From contig NZ_CAJUCP010000001.1 in the NCBI RefSeq assembly GCF_910585425.1, positions 1 through 64,000 of the forward strand: a DNA stretch of 64,000 nucleotides, given 5' to 3'. The stretch comes from an uncultured Acetatifactor sp. (lineage in GTDB: Bacteria; Bacillota; Clostridia; Lachnospirales; Lachnospiraceae). The translations under genes were made by a program, and so were the position numbers. Below, piece by piece: positions 61,969 to 64,000 of the stretch (the first letter of the stretch is position 1; every line of letters begins with the position of its first letter). The notes under the pieces were generated by a model. It was not told where the DNA came from and made no database searches. It saw nothing but the letters and a program-made list of their open reading frames with translations.

Positions 61969-62105
61969 GGCTTGTCCTTTCTTCCGCGCCGGATTTCCGG
62001 AAGCGTTCGTCAGCCCCCGGAAACCCCCGCGGATCCCAAAGCTCCGGACGGCGCCTGGGGAGGCATTCCTGCCCCCAGGGCCCGCCGGAGCCTGTCCCCG
62101 CGCCC

Positions 62106-63278
62106 TCAGCGTTTCCTGGTATATCTGCGCAGCATGGGAATCTTATCATACATGGCCTGCAATGTATAGTCCAGTTCTTCCTGGGTGGTATAGACGGAGA
62201 AGCTGAAGCGGATGGTGGACTCCAGCAGGGGCTTCCCGATGCCCATGGCCTTCAGCGTGGCCGAGGGCTGGGGCTTCCTGGCGGCGCAGGCGCTCCCCGC
62301 GGACACATAGATGCCCTCCTCCTCCAGCGCGTGGAGCAGCACCTCGCTGCGCACGCCCTCCACCGACACGCTGACGATATGGGGCGCCGTTCCGGCACCA
62401 TCCGGCTCTCCCGGCAGAAGGCCGTTGATCCTGACCCCCTCCAGCTTCCTCACGCCGTTGCAGAAATATTCCTTGCACTGGTACAGGCGCTTCACATCGT
62501 CCTCGTAATGGGCCCAGAGCAGCTCCGCAGCCCTGGCGAAGCCCGCGATTCCCGGCACATTGTCCGTTCCGGAGCGCATGTTCATCTGCTGGCCCCCGCC
62601 GTGGATGATCGGCTGAATCTTCACCTGGCCGCCCACGTAGAGCAGGCCCACGCCCTTGGGCCCGTGAATCTTGTGCCCGCTGGCGGACAGCAGGTCGATG
62701 CCCATCCGCCTGGGGTAGATCTTCGCCTTTCCGAAGCCCTGCACCGCGTCCACATGGAAGAGGGTGCGGGGATTCATGCGCTTCACCAGGGATGCCGCCT
62801 CCGCCACGGGTTGGAGGGATCCCACCTCATTGTTGGTGTGCATGACGGACACCAAAACGGTCTCCGGGGTCATGGCCCGGCGCAGATCCTCCAGGGATAT
62901 CCGCCCCCAGGCGTCCACCGGCAGATAAGTCACGCGGAAGCCCTGAGATTCCAGATACCGCATGGTGTTCAGGACCGCCGGGTGCTCGATCTGGGTGGTG
63001 ATCAGATGCTTTCCCTGTCTGACACCCGCCCTGGCACAGCCGATCAGCGCCATATTGTCCGATTCCGTCCCCCCGGAGGTGAAGAAGATCTCCTTCTCGT
63101 TCACCTTCAGGATTCCGGCAAAGGTCTCTCTGGCGCTCCTCAGGTACTGCTCTGCCTGTACTCCCTTCATATGGAGGCTGGAGGGATTGCCGTAGTCCTC
63201 GCACATGACCTTTGCCATCAGCTCCGCCACCTCCGGGAAGACTCTGGTGGTGGCGGAATTATCCAGATAAATTTCCAT
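62106..63278 (-). CDS. Cysteine desulfurase (NifS/IscS type)
   Basis: The 390-residue PLP enzyme has IYLDNSATTR, FTSGGTESDNMAL, HVDAVQGFGK, the PLP lysine in SGHKIHGPKG and the short-loop catalytic Cys in SAGSACAARK. It takes sulfur from cysteine and hands it to ThiI, encoded 137 bp downstream, matching the NifZ/NifS-ThiI pairs of Firmicutes. Confidence 0.93.
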   Translation of the reverse strand: MEIYLDNSATTRVFPEVAELMAKVMCEDYGNPSSLHMKGVQAEQYLRSARETFAGILKVNEKEIFFTSGGTESDNMALIGCARAGVRQGKHLITTQIEHPAVLNTMRYLESQGFRVTYLPVDAWGRISLEDLRRAMTPETVLVSVMHTNNEVGSLQPVAEAASLVKRMNPRTLFHVDAVQGFGKAKIYPRRMGIDLLSASGHKIHGPKGVGLLYVGGQVKIQPIIHGGGQQMNMRSGTDNVPGIAGFARAAELLWAHYEDDVKRLYQCKEYFCNGVRKLEGVRINGLLPGEPDGAGTAPHIVSVSVEGVRSEVLLHALEEEGIYVSAGSACAARKPQPSATLKAMGIGKPLLESTIRFSFSVYTTQEELDYTLQAMYDKIPMLRRYTRKR

Positions 63279-63433
63279 GGCTTTACTCCTTTATCAAATC
63301 AAACAGCTCTCCGGGCGAAAGCTGCAGTTCACTTATACTATCATATGCCGCAGCCACTGTCTATGTCCCTGCCGCCCGATTCCCAAAAGGCAGATTCCGG
63401 GAGCTGCTCCGCCGCCATAGCGCAGGCTCCCCC

Positions 63434-64000
63434 TCATGCCTCCAGCAGGTACATGATCCAGGACAGCACCGCAAGCCCCGCCGTCTCCGTCCGCAGGATC
63501 CGCTTCCCCAATGTGACCGGCAGGACGCCGCTCTCCCGGGCGAGGCCGATCTCCGCCTCCGCAAAGCCTCCCTCCGGCCCTATGAACACCGCCACCCGCT
63601 GGCCGGGCCGGATGCCCTCCAGCAGGCTCTTCGTCCGGGACATGTCCTCCGCCAGCTCATAGGGGATCAGCGCCACGTCCATCCCCGAGGCCATCCCCAC
63701 CGCCCGGGCAAAAGATGACACTTCCGTCACTTCCGGGATGACAGCCCTTTTGCTCTGCTTGGCCGCGGCCTCCGCGATCCCCTGCCAGCGGGCTCTTTTG
63801 GCTGCGGCCTTCTTCCCGTCCAGCTTCACCACGCAACGGCTGGCGGCCACAGGTATCACCTGGTGCACCCCCAGCTCCACTGCCTTCTGGATGATGAATT
63901 CCATCTTGTCCCCCTTGGGGAGCCCCTGGAAGAGGTAAATCTCCGCAGACAGCTCCACCGCGTCCTCTTTGATGAAGCGCAGCTCGCAGACGATCTCGGA
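63434..64000 (-). CDS. rsmE: 16S rRNA m3U1498 methyltransferase (partial)
   Basis: The frame is open to the window edge; 188 residues are present. GDKMEFIIQKAVELGVHQVI, FIGPEGGFAEAE and LGKRILRTETAGLAVL form the SPOUT knot and SAM pocket of RsmE. It methylates U1498 in 16S rRNA. The N-terminal PUA-like part lies outside the window. Confidence 0.92.
   Translation of the reverse strand, partial: SEIVCELRFIKEDAVELSAEIYLFQGLPKGDKMEFIIQKAVELGVHQVIPVAASRCVVKLDGKKAAAKRARWQGIAEAAAKQSKRAVIPEVTEVSSFARAVGMASGMDVALIPYELAEDMSRTKSLLEGIRPGQRVAVFIGPEGGFAEAEIGLARESGVLPVTLGKRILRTETAGLAVLSWIMYLLEA

Noticed and set aside
1..64000. CRISPR array
   Set aside because: No regularly spaced repeats with unique spacers and no cas genes were seen.

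Overview
The window reads as a chromosome segment of a Gram-positive Clostridia, most likely Lachnospiraceae. Supporting signs are strong AAGGAGG-type ribosome sites, frequent TTG/GTG starts, a type III glutamine synthetase, IreB, RNase J, PdaA, a DUF6033 protein and the conserved ireB-ruvX-DUF1292-(fur-rnj)-mltG-like-trmR-trhP block. The assignment rests on gene content only; the species is not identified.

Layout. 1-1,480: decayed DNA (deacetylase and transposase remnants) around a BrnT-type toxin-antitoxin pair. 1,486-8,000: housekeeping and sugar genes: pdaA, a SIS isomerase plus ROK kinase facing a divergent ROK repressor, an SH3b membrane protein and an esterase-like hydrolase. 8,150-12,249: potABCD polyamine importer. 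12,466-15,113: an ABC-2 exporter (ATPase and two permeases). 15,204-22,637: two divergent pairs of ABC exporters around one promoter region, with an unrecognised 54-residue cysteine-rich ORF behind the left pair. 22,640-31,388: accessory DNA with truncated genes, a PIN-domain pair hit by a 102-bp MITE-like element, a deleted paralogue of the ABC-2 operon, and an A+T-rich LytTR two-component system plus DUF6033 gene.

31,389-41,754: A+T-rich, apparently transferred DNA. It holds remnants of Fic and AlbA/HATPase-type genes, a four-gene cluster (AAA ATPase and subtilisin-like protease of IetAS type, an 87-residue protein and a Clp-type AAA+ protein), a damaged Fic-VbhA pair, a FecR/WG lipoprotein and a chimeric integrase fragment. 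42,025-49,150: a compact leftward gene array under a WYL regulator, made of three zinc-ribbon proteins, two tiny membrane proteins, a glycine-zipper protein resembling a pore former and several orphans. I recognise no described system here; it is the best candidate for something new. 49,151-50,224: decayed genes, a partial second MITE copy and tRNA-Gln(CTG), with a 14-bp copy of the tRNA 3' end about 0.9 kb away.

50,392-64,000: core genes on the minus strand: glnN, tRNA wobble-uridine modification (trhP, trmR), an MltG-like stub, RNase J, a Fur-family regulator, DUF1292, ruvX, ireB, mtaB, thiI, a cysteine desulfurase and the end of rsmE. One rightward gene encodes an HPr-like protein without the usual phospho-histidine. 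thiI and the desulfurase form a natural tRNA thiolation pair; mtaB, trmR, trhP and rsmE make the region rich in RNA modification.
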